A stretch of 64,000 nt of DNA, taken from assembly GCF_003945595.2 (NCBI RefSeq), contig NW_024104421.1, forward strand, positions 9,176,001 to 9,240,000, in the 5' to 3' direction. The stretch's first letter is position 1. Each line of letters starts with the position of its first letter. Shown here one piece after another: positions 1 through 14,115 of the stretch. Source of the DNA: Pipra filicauda. Taxonomy: Eukaryota; Chordata; Aves; Passeriformes; Pipridae. The position numbers were made by a program, and so were the translations under genes. The notes under the pieces are model-generated. The model saw only the letters and a list, made by a program, of their open reading frames with translations. It did not search any database and was not told the origin of the DNA.

Positions 1-3000
1 TGTCACATCTACTTTACAAGATGGAACGTGGTTTAACCAAGTTGAGGGGCAAGCATGCTGTAAGGAGGCCCCACAATATGTTTGTTTTTGTAGAGCAGAT
101 GAACCCTAAATTAGAACCAGATGTCAGTACTAGGTCTGCTGTATGGGGAACACAGCAGGGAACTAGTAATTATGGTGGAGCCACTGTGAGGCCATATTTA
201 AGGTTGCATTCTGTTTTACACTTGCAGTGAGAACTCAGTCTTTTTTTATTATATTAAAACTCCATCTTGCACCTTCAAGTGTTGGTCCATGTGTGTATCT
301 ACTGGGAGATGATGAAGTGCCTTCTGCTCTCAAACCAAGGTACTATTTGCTTTTGGAGTGCTTAAACAGCATACACATGTCCTATGCCTATTTGCGCTCT
401 GCACTGAGATTGAGAAGAGCTTCTTCTTTCTTGGTTTGCTTCAACTGCCTTTGGCCTCAAATGTAGCTCTGCTCTCATCACAGCCTGCAATGTTTTTGGC
501 CTTATGATCATTTTTCTGTCATTTGGCTTGTTAGTTTGTTCATTGGTTACTTAGCAATTTTCTTTGTTTTCCTAGACTTTTTTTGTTGCCAAGAACTTTC
601 CTCTTGGCAAACAGGGAAAAGAGGAGATTTCGAGTTTGAGTTAAGCCATGTGGCTTCCAATAGCCTTTTAGTTCTCCGCCTCAGATCAATTTAATCCCCT
701 ATCCCACATGGCTTTTTTTGTGACAAGGTCTTCTTCTTGCACTTCCCATCACGTGTTGAGGACATCTGTCAGGAAGAATCCTTATTGTCAGGAAGATAAT
801 TGCTTATTGACTTAAAGAATCCCTTACTCTGGAGATTCTGCTAACCCCAGGTCCTTCACTTGCTCCGGTAAAAAAAGATCTTCAGTACAATCTCTTGATC
901 TTCTTTGGAAATCTGTGGGGATTTCTTCAGACACCAGTGGGACAATTCAGAGAGCAAGGACTCCATGTTTGGAAGACCTTTTTTTCTCATTAATGTCTGA
1001 GTAGTTTTCCTTTAGTGCAATAGAGTGCATGGGGAGTTCAAGGAAGATAATTTAATCCAAAGTCTTCAAATAAATGTCTCTTGTTTCATCCTTGCTTTTT
1101 AACTTCCATGACTTAGTGGTCCCACAGGCTACGTCTAGAGAGGTATGCTGTAAAGTGTCATGATTTAGAATTTGGCTACCATTCTCTTACAATCCACAGT
1201 GTTTAGCTGATAGCACACACCTTTGCACAGTTTTGGTGCACGACAACCAGTATTCTCCAAAGTAGTACTCAGTTATGCTTGAGGTTATAGTAAGGGCCAG
1301 GGATTGTTAGTAAATAACTATATGGATAAAACCACCTGGTTTTGGGTAGGTAAGTGCGTGGCTATGAGGGCACAAGTTTGCTCTCAAGAACATGCTATTT
1401 CTTCCAAAGAATAGAAAGTGGACCATGGGATGTTTTGTTTGCCTGTGCAGCTGTAGATATGTTGGTCCTGAAGAGGTTCAGATGTATGTTTGTATGAATA
1501 ACTCAATGCAGGTATATGGCAGTGAGCTCCTGTGATGGCACAAAAGCATCAGGAATGGCAGGAAGCCTTGGTATTGACCTGATGGAGTAAAATTTTTTGC
1601 CACTCCATGACAGCACAGGACTATTGTCATTTAGAGAAAGTTCTCCACATTGTTTTGCCCACTGGAAATTATTCTTCTAGTAGCACGTATTCATTTTACA
1701 GGATCAGAAAAACTTTCTTTTAATAGAACCTGATTTTATTCCTCTCTTCACTCTTCTTACCGTAACCAAAGAGATTCTTAGGCTATTGTCCCTACACACC
1801 ACATGTCTTCATTAACATTGATGGGTCTTCCATCACTACTGTTTAGCTTCCTGTTTTATGACTTCTTGAACACACTTCTTAAGTGAGAAGTAAGTTTTAT
1901 GATATTTATAACCACATAATTAAATCTGACTCCTCCTCAGCCCCTCAGAATTGATAAAAGGTGCTTTTTGCACCTGTGATTCTCAGAAGAAAGACACTCA
2001 TACTCAGTCCCCTGAAATCAGGGTCCATACTTACATGTGCCTACAGATCTTATTAGCCTAATCATTTCCACAAGCAAGCAAACTCAGTGGTACATGTCAG
2101 ATGTCTGGGTTGTGAACACAGCCTTGCAACCTGTTACTCATCTTCTTCAGCTCAAATGAAGCTGTTTATTTAAGTTTATTTAAAGATAAGTGCCACCTAA
2201 TGAACTACAGTGCCCCAAATCTACTATCTTCATCTCCTCTAGATGAGTCTGTAGTCTCTCCTGATACTTAGGAGATTATTAGAAGTGGTTCCAGAAACTC
2301 ATAATGTTATCCAGGCTTTTGTGATCCAAATAGAGGAAGAACAGGTTGTATTTTCTTTTATACTCGTTCAATCTGTTTTTTAAGGTCAAATGTAGTACGT
2401 CTATGAAAATTTACAGCTGTTTTAATCCATGAGTAAAACTGAACAGGCTGAGAAGGTTTGAAAAATGGATCAATGAATGTCTGAGTGAATCAATTCAAAA
2501 TTTTCTTCAGTATGTCACTGCATACTTCAGAACTGCATACTTTTTTAGTACCCTCTGCCTTAACATTTCAAAAAGTAAAAAACATGTATGGAATGAAAGT
2601 ATGATAGATTTGCTGGAGTTAAAGCATATTTTTTCTTTTTTGTTAATCAACAACATCTTGTTTTTCAGTAGCAATTTATTTATGTTACAGTAAGCTAATG
2701 GTAAAAACATTCTGCTCAACTTCTGTCCTCTAACTCAATTTCAAGAGACAAGAAGGGGAACCTATAAAATCCCCAGTAATACATTACTTTTGTTTATATT
2801 CCCTGTATCTTTGCCTGAATTTTACCTGGTTGGGAAAAAAAAGAAGTAAAAGGAGTTCTTAACTTATGAAAAGAAGATGTTGGTTGTTGAACATTAGGAT
2901 GTTTTTCATTTTTAGGTGAGACAATTCTATGTGCCAACAGGTAAATCACTTTCCCTGCTTGTGGGGACAAAGTATTGATGAATTTAAAGGAAGGCAGCCC

Positions 3001-6000
3001 TGAACAAGCAAAATTGGCCATGCTATCAGGGAGACATGCTGCTGCCTGTGCAACAAGGTTGTGTGCTACTGGTAGCTCCACCTTTCCATGTTTTTCTGTT
3101 CTGTTTTGCAGTAGATGTGTCACACAAGTAACTGGTAACACCCCTACAACTTGGTGTTGTGGCACATCAGCTTAAGGGAGCTATGGAAACAGATACCACC
3201 TCAGAAGGGAAGCACCTTCATCTTCAACATGAGATATGCTGATTTGAAGAACATTCTGTAGATTTTCAGTGAGTGAGGAATCTTGCTCATGACTACTCTG
3301 AATGTAAGACATCTCTATCTAGGTCTGAAGTATCCTGTTCTGGATCCACATTTTTCTAGGTGTTCCTCTAACATGCAAAGGAGGTGGAGAAATATTTGTT
3401 TCCTCCTGTAGGTAATCATGCCTAGCATGCCACAGCCCAGCCTGAATTAGAGGTATTGTGCAGGAAGGTTGCCAAATGTAGATTCCATGGAATGTTGGTC
3501 ATTGGTCTAGGTTAATGGAAAACTTTTTCAGGGTGAGAGAAAAAACACACATAACTCTAATGGTGGTGAAATACATTGTGTGACTTGCCCTGAGCAAAGG
3601 CTTCCCAGCCAAGGGATTAATGAATGAGATTTCTGATACTTCTAAAATTAAATGAGAGGTAAGGTATTCTGAATATTGATCTCTTGGATGATATTCCAGC
3701 TGATAACCATGCAGATGAATGAGATTACAGAATAGAGGAGATATAGCCTTGCAAAATGTTCTCTTTGAAAACCCACGGCACAATTACAATACACTGTAAC
3801 AAAAAATTAGTCCCGGAGCTGTTAGAGATTTAGAGCTCACATAACACCTACCAGTTCACCTAACTTTTGAGTTGTCTCTGAGAGAGAAAAGAGGAAACTC
3901 CCAAAATAGGTTGCTGTCAGTGTCTCAGATGTTTTTTGCTTTGGTTACTGTAAGCTTCTCCTGTCTGACCCCATGGTTCCTCTGTTCTTCCCCTCACATC
4001 TGTCCTAAATGTTTCTGCTAAAGTCATATTTGTTTCCTCCCACACATTAACACTCCATTGATTTCCTGTCACTTGCCATGTCAAATTCAAGCTGCTCATC
4101 TTTACCTACAACGCCCTTATTGTGTACCCCTGCCTATACATTGTTTCATTTCCTCTGACTCCCCCCCCTACATCTTTTATCTGGAAATGACCACAGTTCA
4201 CAGGATTTGTGGTCCACAAAAGAAAAGACAGAACTGAAACTATTTTTAATCAAAGCCCTGGTTTCCGTAGCAAGTCATACTTGCCTAATAGAATTATATT
4301 GACCTAACATAATTTTAAGTTAATATAATAAAACCAGGGTAGTTTTCTTTTGGAGTATCTCTATTATTATTGTTCAACACTGTGATACATACATTAGCTT
4401 GCACTGGTATGTGAAAACTAAACTGATAAAAACATTTTGAGAATGAATATGACTGCTGAGAAAAAAATAATTTTCTACCATTTTACACTATTGAGATTTA
4501 AAAAGAAAAAAGAAATATCTTGTCTTCCCAGTGAAACAAAGCTCTCAAAAGCACTGCTAGAAATGAGAAAGACCTGCACCAGTAACATAACAGTGGGCAT
4601 GATAAGAAGATTGATTCCTTGTGAATGAAACAGAAGAAAGTCTTGATCCTTGGTGTTTCCTGATTTCTCACACTTCGCCTACTAAGATTTTTATTGGTCT
4701 GTAGTATGGAGGGAAGCTGCACCTTCCTTTCTGGCATGCTCAGCTCCTCTTCCTAACTTCCCAGAATGTCTTTTCCAATTTTTTTTTTTTTTTATCTCTT
4801 TACTTCTTACCTTTCTAGCCATGATATAGAAGAGATGAGCATCTAGAGCACCATTAGGATAAGACTGGTATAAATGAGAGCTTTGCATGGTACACTTAAC
4901 CAGCTGTAACTGTGTACATTTTGCCTATAGATTTGCTCCAATGTAGCAATTCATTTACCTAATATCCCATGCATGCCTCTGTGGATAGGAACACCTGATC
5001 CTTGTTGTTTCCTAATATATCCTTTGCTATGTCTTCTGCCCAATTTTGATGTGGGCAGAAGTTAATAGTCAATATCAAGCTAATAGTTGCATCTAATTAA
5101 TTCATCTTAACAACTAACTTCTACAATAACACAAAATTGTGTTATTTTAGAATAACACAGTGAAATCTGACTATGTGGAGAATAGGGAGATTGGCCTTCT
5201 TTTCCTGTCTACACTGAAACAGAAGGTGACACCTACCTACATGTGCACAGGGAGTACTTCAATTTCTAGTTGCTCTCTGTTCAATCTCATACCTGGTCAT
5301 GTCACCTAAATGTTTGTATGGAGGTTTTTTCTTTAAGACCTATTGATTTTTTCTCATTGTCAAGAAGATACATGTTTGAGAAGCCTGTTCTTGTTTAGAG
5401 ACACTGAACAGTGGCTGAGTAAATTTAACACTGTTTTCCTTATAAATCTTCTGCAAAATGTGTCACAAGGTGGAGGTAAGAAGTAACCTGATTATTATCA
5501 AGCTATTGAAGCTTAAGTAGGGCAGTCCCAAGAGTACAGTTCTCTTGAAATAAAAAAGAAGGGAGAAGCCGAGAAGAAAGCGCACACTGCACATGTGTGT
5601 GTATGTTTGTGTGATGGCTAGATTGGGCTTTTACCGCCTTTGTTTGCTTTGAGACTGAAGGTGAAAAACAAATGGACCTGTCTTTTACTGAAGTCAAATA
5701 GGTAAGTACACCCATGGTGTAAAAGTGGTTTGGCTTCCTGGTTCTCCTCATCTGAGCTAGCAGTGGCAATTTATCCATCATGTTTATTCCAGTAACAGCA
5801 GAGATAAAGCAAGTTGAGGAAGAAGGGGTGGGGGTTACACGAGAGGCCAAGGGCAGGGAGCTTTTCGTGCAGCCTCTCAAACACATTGATTGTAGTTTGG
5901 GATTTTTCAAAGCTGCACATGTTGAGAAATATCTGCCAATAAACACAGCTCAGTGGGTGAGAAATCTGTCTGCCTCTTGCTGAGGTTTAGAAGAGAAAAG

Positions 6001-9000
6001 ACACCAAATGAGCAGTTTCTTCACATGTGGGTCATGCCCCTCACTGGGGTACTTGCCCCTGACCTAATCCTGTTCTACTTTGTCTCTCTCACTCCCTCCT
6101 ATCTTCCTTCCCCCTTCTACTCCTGTACTGCTGCACTACTGGTGGTCTGGTGCATGCTGCACAGATGTTTTCCCCATGCTATTATAAGATTATTTTTCAA
6201 GTGGCTTCTTGGAACAGATGTTCTAGTGTGTGCACTCTCCTTCCCCTGGCTGAAAGTGCTCTGTGCAGAGAGCAGATTGCATTGCTGCTCTCCTTTTGAT
6301 CTAAAGAGCGAGCGTGAAGGCAAAAACCCACACAAATGATGCTGGTTTTTGTTTCAGGCTGCTTGGCAATGGTGCACCTGGGTGTGTGTCTCCTGCTTCT
6401 TTTCTCCCCATCTCTAGTGCTGCTTGCAGATGTTTGTTTTTGTGCCTTTCTTCTTCAGCCCGTTTTTTTCCCTCTGTGATCCAATACTTTACTCCCACTG
6501 CCTTTAAATTTGCTTTCATCTAACACTCCAGTATTCGTGCTTCCAAAATCATTCTCTACCCATGGCCAGCACCTCATCTTCATCTTCTCCTTTTGGCAAC
6601 TCCTGGACTGTTAGGATGGATTAGTCCAATGAGTCTGGGTACAGGGCCTGTCCCCCCTTTTTGTCCTTTCATTTTGAGTTCGTATTCATTGCTTAGTTTC
6701 TCCTTCATTGCCTGAGTGGATTTACCTGAATGTTGTTGCTTCTGCTTTTTCATTTTGTTTCTCCTATTGGGTCAGGAACACTTTCAAGAGTCAAAGGTCT
6801 TAGGATGTCAAGGGAGCATCATTTTCAAATTCCACTTAATTTATGGATGTAACGAAGGAATGACGCAAGGAGGTTATGAAATGTATGCTATATTTTAGGA
6901 CACTGTTGCTAGACTTAACTCAGTGAATCTCATCTTCTGAGATAAAAAATAAATAAATTAAAAAATCTTTATTTGCTCACATCCAGTCTTTCATATAGAC
7001 AGTATGTCAGCTTCAACTCTGTCTGCTGGCATTCCTTAAAAATTCAACTTACACGAATTCAGTCTATAGGGAGAAAAATACATACTGCTAGTCTTTTCTG
7101 AGTCAGTGAAATAGAATTTGGGAGTGGGTTCCTAACTTACTACTGTTATGGTTCAGTTGTTTCAGGATGATTTACATCAGCAGAGAATTTGGTTTGGATT
7201 TCAAGAAATCTGCCCATTATTATTCTTGTTTCAGTATGGCCAGACCTGTATGTACCCACTACTTCTTATATTGTCCTCTTATGGAAAAGTCCTGCAGGAT
7301 TTAATGAGGAAGGATAACCTTGCATAAGAATGTATGGGATTCTCTAACAGGAGTGTTACTCTCTATTGCATTTCCAGTCTGTCCTAAATTCCTCCAGAAA
7401 TGTTAATATTGTTGATTTATAGACTTGCAGAGAAATTTCTCTAGAACTCAATGGGGCTAAAATTATGAAGTATCATACCTTCCCAGGGAAGACTTAAACC
7501 ATAATTATAATGGTGTGAACCCTTCCCTTCTCTAGCTTCCCTTCTAAGGTTGTTCTATGGCATCATACTTAAATGCGTATTAGCAACAAATAAATAAATA
7601 AATGGATAACCAACAAAAAGAAAGGGGGCATATATGCTTTGGCAGCTTTCCCATCCATTAAACTACTCCTATCTGTGAGCTGAGCCAGCAAGCACAGCTT
7701 GGTTTTGATGCACTGCTCTCAAACCAAGAATACCTCTAAATCTGATCTATGGGTATAAATTCACCTACAATCCAAACAATCAATTTCAGATAAATTATTC
7801 TATTTCTATTCACATTTGGGAACAATCTAACACATATCCTTCTTCACTGGAAACTCAGGAAATTGGCCTTTCAGTACTATTGCTGGCAGCTTACTCTTTG
7901 CTAGTCTTGCATTCTGCACTGAAGTATTAGAAAGCTGCCTTAACCACTTCTGTATTGACAGTATTTATTGATAGTATTTAAAAGCAGAGGGAGAAGGTCA
8001 AGAAGAAAACTGACTGGTTTAATGATGATTTTCAACAGGCTTATGACAGAAAGATCTTATGACATAAAGCATGTGACCACAGGAAATTGGATTCTCATGA
8101 CACTGGAAATCCAGTCCTATTTCCTGACCTTTGATTGCTGTTGCAGGTGACATTGTAAGCATAGTCACATCCAGCACGAACCTAGAGTTTGTAAAAGCCC
8201 AATAATCTGTCTTTTCAGACAAAAAAATTCATTGAAAATAGACTGAAAAAACAGCCATATATTGGCCATCCAGGGAGTTTCTTCTGACCCAAGCCAGACA
8301 CACGTCATTCAGAACAAATACTATTTTGCATTCTTGTTACAATTCTTTTTTGACAGAGATGCCATATGATTGCCAGCCTATTACAGTGTTCAACCTGTTA
8401 ACAGCAGCAGCCAGGGGTTGCTTTAGTTTGGTTTTGCTCATTTAGATTAAATAATAGAGAAAAGCTTTTTTTTCCTTTAAATAAATAACTACTTAAATAA
8501 TTGTGTCAAAATAAAAAGTTAGGGGTTTTTTCTTTAGTTGCTGATTTGCCTTTTAGCAGATCTAAAAATAAAATGTGTGGAATTATTATTTTTAAAATAC
8601 GTAAAAATTCAGTGTCACTGACATTAATCTCTAGCTGACAATGTTCTTTGTGAGAATAGCATTTTAGTTACCCTTCTGTTTATCCTTCTTCAAAAGAATA
8701 TGGAGTGTGAAAGAGGATTTTTAGGCAGAGTCTGCTGATTAAACTGTTTCCAGTAGATGGTTTTACAGATGGCTTTGACGAAGATGTCCTTCCACATTGG
8801 ATATCTTCCTTGCTTCATGGTCTAAGGAGGAGTCAATCTTAAAACACTCTTGATACAAACTGATCTGTGCTGGACAGAAAAATGCGAAGAACCAAGAATT
8901 CTCTTGCTGTGGACCTTTGCAGAGGTAAACAGCCACGGACCGCAGGGATTAGAAACTGCACAACCCTTGTGGAGATGCTTGGAGATTTGCTACTGCTTGT

Positions 9001-9088
9001 AATTATAATCTAGCCAAAGTAATAATCTAAACTGTAGTGACTGACAGTTATTTGGATTTGAATGAGTTGACAAATGTCATTACTTTAC
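1..9088. other. Non-coding stretch, no gene supported
   Basis: Only short unsupported open frames occur, the longest being 147 codons on the minus strand at 5503-5946 and 123 codons at 2794-3165. Neither matches a family I know. No dispersed repeat was recognised with confidence. Confidence 0.6.
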
Positions 9089-9222
9089 TCATAGAATCAC
9101 AGAATAATTTGTGTTGGAAGAGACCTGAAAGATCATCTAGTTCCAGCCCCCTCTGCTATGGAGCAACCTAGACCTGGTTGCTCAAAACCTCATCCAACCT
9201 GGCACACTCATCTCCAGACATC
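9089..9222 (-). mobile_element. CR1 LINE 3' end
   Basis: The plus strand reads TCATAGAATCACAGAAT, then TTGGAAGAGACCTGAAAGAT, CATCTAGTTCCA and later CTGGTTGCTCAAAACC and CATCCAACCTGGC. This is the reverse complement of the classic CR1 terminus, so the element runs on the minus strand. It is heavily 5'-truncated. Confidence 0.88.
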
Positions 9223-9976
9223 TCTCCTATCCCCATTCTTTTCCCACTCCTGCATAGTTGTGGATGTACCTTTCTCTTTACCAAGCAAGCTGATCTAGTA
9301 CCAGTGCTGATGCTAATCTTTGTGGAACTGTGTTGAGTCTGGATATCTGAGGGTGCAATCTAAAACTACTTTGTAAGGAAGGATGGGGTTAAAAAGCATG
9401 GGGTTCACAGGAAGGTATTCTATGGGCAGGGATAAGGCACATCTAATTTACAGGATGATCTTGTTTCATCAGAACCTTACACGTTGGTCCTACAGGACTA
9501 ATTATAAATAGTTCAGTAGTCATCAGCTTGGAAATGTTTTTAATCACAAATGTTATTCTCAAAACCTCTGTGTCCCTTCTCCCTGCACAAATATGTGGCA
9601 ATCTATTAATATTAAACCAAATGTTGCTTATTTAACTGGTAAATAGAAACCATGTTATTGGTCAACTGCTCTGTTTGGAAACAGTGTTTAAGAGGTGATC
9701 ATGTAATAAAATAGGAGGAAAGCCAAGTGGCAACACAGAGCATTAAAACTGAGGGTGGTAACAACTGCAGTCAGTCAGCTAGGAAAGGCTGTCAGAAGTT
9801 ACAAGGAGAGGAAAATGAAGCTGTTTGATTTGGAAGTCAGGTTTTAAGCCATATTTTCTGATTGCACAATGGAATTTAACTCTTTGCTAGCAAACAGACT
9901 TAACATTTGAAGTTGCAAAGTTCATCTGTTTAGAGCCATCTCACAGGACCTTTTCCTCCTGGCTAGGAAGTTAGGC

Positions 9977-9997
9977 TTTTTTTTTTTTTTTTTTTTT
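9977..9997. repeat. T21 homopolymer
   Basis: Uninterrupted T run of 21 bases. No adjoining retroelement is recognised. Confidence 0.9.
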
Positions 9998-11245
9998 CCC
10001 ACTGCAGTGCAGTTGATTTCAGAGGAGGCTTAAATAGCATTGCAGAAGTCTTCCTTTCTAAGGGACAGCCAAAACTTCCTTGGCTCACCTGCCAGCTCTG
10101 TTCTGACTCTTTTGTGTCACACAGCTGTCGGCTTACACCTCACTGTTGGATGACTACTGAGTATACGGGAATATTTGTGACCACTCTTAAGTTAGATGAA
10201 AGCTATGACTCCAGCAGCCAATGGCAGCCAAACACTGGCTGTCTAAAAGATATGAGCACTTTAGTTTATAAAAATGCATTCTAGTTTCTGGCACTTCCTA
10301 GATGGCTGAGCTCAAGGGCTGGAGTCTGTAAGGTTGGGACATTGTGATTCAGCTGTTTGCTGTATAGCATTCATTAATATCTTGTGTATTTTTCTGCAAG
10401 GACAGTTATAAATAATTTTGTAGTGATCAGATGGGAAAAGTAAGCACAATCCTTACTCAGCAGAACTGGAGAATAAGCTTCCCATCAAACCTCCCCCACC
10501 CCTTACTGTCTCTGACACCCTTGTTCCCTGATCGCTCTTACTACTGGAGTAATGGCCCCAACCTGGGTGCTGGTGGTGCAGGGACTCCTCACCTTTTAGG
10601 GTGAACGGGAGGGCAAAGAACCACGTGGAATGCAAGGAACCTGACTCTGTCCCCACCTCCACATGCCAGCTAGATCGAATGGCTGTAGGTCTGATTCAGG
10701 GTCCTCTGAAGCCCGTGCAAATATTTGTGTTGATTTCAGTGGCTTTGGATTAGCACCTGTGTACACAGATGAAAGCAATTTTTTTGTTTCCCACAAAAGG
10801 ACAAAGTCATGTTTTCTTTTCATAGAGAGAATTGGAGCGCTGATACCATCTTCTCTGCTCTGCTCCTGGGATATTCCCTCTAGACATTGTGGTGCATCCT
10901 GATCAGTTGTTAGGGTTCTGGCTGATCCCTAGAAAGCCTTCCTCATGCACATCCCTCCATTCTTCTTGTTACGAGACAATTTTTTCTGTCTCATAGTTTT
11001 CAATGTTAAAGGGATAATCAAAGACCAGAAACATTTTATGAAATGTGTCCATTCCCAGAGAGCGAAAATTAATCCTTTATTACCCATGGCAGCTGTAAGT
11101 CAGTGTGAGTGGCACCACATCTTAATTCTTTAAAGTGCATCCCACTTGTGCTGCCATGGGATTCCTGTTCTTTTCTTTAAAGACTTTGTACCTGAAGTTT
11201 TGTGATTTAACTGATTTGTTTGTTGTTTTTTTTTTTTCTTGGAAG

Positions 11246-11282
11246 AATGTAGATAAGGAACTCACAAGCAAATGAAATCAAG
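11246..11282 (+). ncRNA. Candidate first visible exon of a spliced non-coding transcript
   Basis: A long T-run ending ttttcttggaag precedes 37 nt that end in a perfect donor, CAAG/GTAAGT. The segment contains stops in the usable frames. It pairs naturally with 11751-12084 downstream. Confidence 0.22.
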
Positions 11283-11750
11283 GTAAGTTTACCATTTCAC
11301 AGGTCACTGAAGTTCAAGTGTCTACATCTCTGATAGTGTGCATCCTTCTCTGATTTGATGGAAAATGTAGCTTATTTTCAAGTTATGTCTGTTGTATGCT
11401 CTAGGCATCACAACCAGTGCAAAAGAAAAGTGTAATAAGGTCAAAGCCCCAGGGACTTTCATGATTTTTAAAAAAAAAAATTAAAAAATTATAGCCCATG
11501 ATTTGCCAGTTTGATTGCTGTTGAGTGAGTTAATGGTCTGTGTTTAATCCAGTTTATTCTCTTTAATTCTGTGGTTTCAAAGTCTGTCTTTTAGGTTGAT
11601 CAAGTCCCTCATTATAAAACCCTGCTTTCAAATTTGGACCATAGAAACATTCTTTCACGTGTCATCAAGATCATAATGAAATAGAACTGAAAAAGATTAT
11701 GGCAGTAATTCTGTGGGATTAAAAAATTATTTCATATTGTTGTTTTTCAG

Positions 11751-12084
11751 CTGGAAGGAAAAGATGGCTTTCTTTATTCTTTTGAAATGCAAAGGAGTTC
11801 AGTTATTCTATTCCTGGAGTATGTTTCTATTGATCTCTTATGATTCATCTCTGAAGAAGTCTCTGGATAAAACACTTCTGAATAAAAATCTTTTCGTTTT
11901 GGGGGAAAATGGACATAATTGGAGTTTTGAGAACTCTTGCAATGCTTTTATAAATGACAGTATTTTGATGAAGGCTAAGATTCTGTGTTATGATCACTAA
12001 TACAAAATTTTGTAATTCTTTATGGAATACCAGTCCTCTTTGGGGCAAAGTGATAGTGGTGAAGGATTACAGGAGGTGATGAAG
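11751..12084 (+). ncRNA. Candidate exon of a spliced plus-strand transcript
   Basis: The acceptor tattgttgtttttcag (to 11750) and the donor GAAG/GTAAGT (after 12084) are both near consensus and frame a 334-nt segment. One frame is open to 12000, but its protein is hydrophobic, low in charge and unlike known domains. I favour a long non-coding RNA exon or a chance pairing of signals over a coding exon. Confidence 0.25.
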
Positions 12085-14071
12085 GTAAGTATGTTTGTGT
12101 GCAAATAAGAAGGAATTAGGGAGATTCTGGTAACAAGACTAGTCAACAATGACAGATTTGGATGTCAGAGAATTGTGAATAGTCAAAGACAGAGAACAGC
12201 ATCACTTTGGAAGCCAGGAAGTTAAACACAGAGAGGGAGAAAAGTGAATGAGAGGAATGAGATTTGTTGACTCAAGGCCCATAGTCCTGTTTAACCATGG
12301 TAGAAACATGAAGGGTGTTGACTAAATGTTAAGTGAACAGTTGGAGAAGGTGAGCACATAATATTGGGCAAGAATTGTGCCACTGATCAGAGCAGAAAGG
12401 TCTCAAAGCAGCATGTAGTTGATGCATTTATTACACATCAGTAGGGAGAAACAGATCATTTTTACTGCTGTTAGCCAGCTATCACAGGTGTAGTCAAGCC
12501 ACAAGGAAGTAAGGAAGGCAGAGTAAAGAGGTATAGAGGCGAGGTTTCCTGCCATGAATAGGGATAAGCAAAGAAGCCCATTGATTTTGGTGTCACCTCT
12601 CTAGGACCAGGTGAAACCAGCAGCATGTATTTCTGATCTGGTAAAAGACCAGACTAACATCACTGTTGAACCCATTCCTGTGCTGCACTTTGGTTGGAGA
12701 GGGGGGGACGAAAGGTCAGGTTGTGCTTGTTGTCACAAATTATGAAGGAAGGGCTCAAGAAATGCCTTAATTTGGAGCCTGTCAAAGTAAGTGAATAAGT
12801 TTTGTCTGTTGCCCTCAGAGCTTACATGTGCACCTATCCTCCTGACATGAGCCTTGATGGCCGGCTTGCCTCATCCACTAGAGACAGTTGCTCTTTGGTT
12901 AAAGCATCCTGGCAGTTCTGGGTTGAATCAAAGTTTTGATATAGGGCAGAGTCGGAGGTTTTAGAGTTGCGAGGTGCAAATATATCAGAAAAAAAGACAC
13001 TGTATGTTGAGTAGAAAAAGTTTAAGTGTAAGAATAACTTTCAGTGAAAACATAGTCTAAATTTGGCTTAATTTAAGGTATGCTAAAAGCCTGGACTCTG
13101 AGGACAGATAGGGCATTTCAGCCAAATACCATACCAGTGCTTGTGAACACTGTTTTAGCAGTGTGGATGTGACCAAAGGGTAATTTATGGTGAGTGTCAG
13201 AATCCCAGTGCTTTCAAAAGGAGTGATTTTGAGAGTGGAACATCATATTACTGTGACAAAATACTTGTACTGGCTTATCCAACTGTCTTAACTCATGCAT
13301 AAGAGACAAAAATAGGAGAAGTTAGAAATAATGTAAAGTGTCTAGCATATGAGGAAAAAAATATTGTAATGATTATGGAAATTAAATTTAAATATAACTT
13401 TATCTAATTATGAAATTACATAGTGGAAGGAGGGTGACATTGGTATGTTCTCTAGTATGTTCAGTGAGTTGTTAATAATGGACAATCTACTGGAAAAATT
13501 AAGATTCATGGCTGTGGATCTGATTCAAGAGGAACACTGAAGACTGGCTAAATGTCACAAAGCCCTGGAGATAAGTGAGATCTTGACCAGCAGCCTTTCA
13601 GGAAAAAAGACAGTCAGATTGTCGTGGCTTGGATCTTAGCCCTGAGCATCAACAGGACCAAAGAGTCACTCTTGTCTCTCTCTCACTAGTGACTGGAAAA
13701 GGGAGAGCTTGAAGTTATGGTTACCTCTCATCCCCCTGCTGCCAGAGTTGCCTGAATATGGTTATAAATTTATGTTTTGTCCCATTAAGACTATAGCAAC
13801 CTTCTACCCTCCTAGTGCTTCTTCAGTACCAACTGGTCTCTGCACACTTGTCCTTGACTCCTGCTTATCTAAGGGAAAGATATTAGTGCTGCATATAAAG
13901 TACCTATATATTCAAAATAAGAAACCATAGCCTTTTTTAATGATGCACTTTAGGAAGAAGAAATATCCATAAAAAGACAAGCAAATTTATTTTAAAATAC
14001 TGTCTGCCAAGTTGGCATAATGCACTTATTTTTGAACACAAAAATTTCCTCCTGGAAACATGGAACTCTAG

Positions 14072-14075
<4 letters not shown>

Positions 14076-14112
<37 letters not shown>
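14076..14112. repeat. T37 homopolymer
   Basis: Uninterrupted T for 37 bases. No SINE, LINE or target site duplication is recognisable next to it. Confidence 0.95.

Positions 14113-14115
<3 letters not shown>

Noticed and set aside
2794..3165. 123-codon minus-strand open frame with AHNLVAQAAACLPDSMA
   Set aside because: Considered as a retroviral or transposon relic, but no motif of reverse transcriptase, integrase or gag could be identified.
5503..5946. 147-codon minus-strand open frame
   Set aside because: Length is near the chance expectation for this window. The frame has no splice context, no recognisable domain and a mixed composition typical of non-coding translation.
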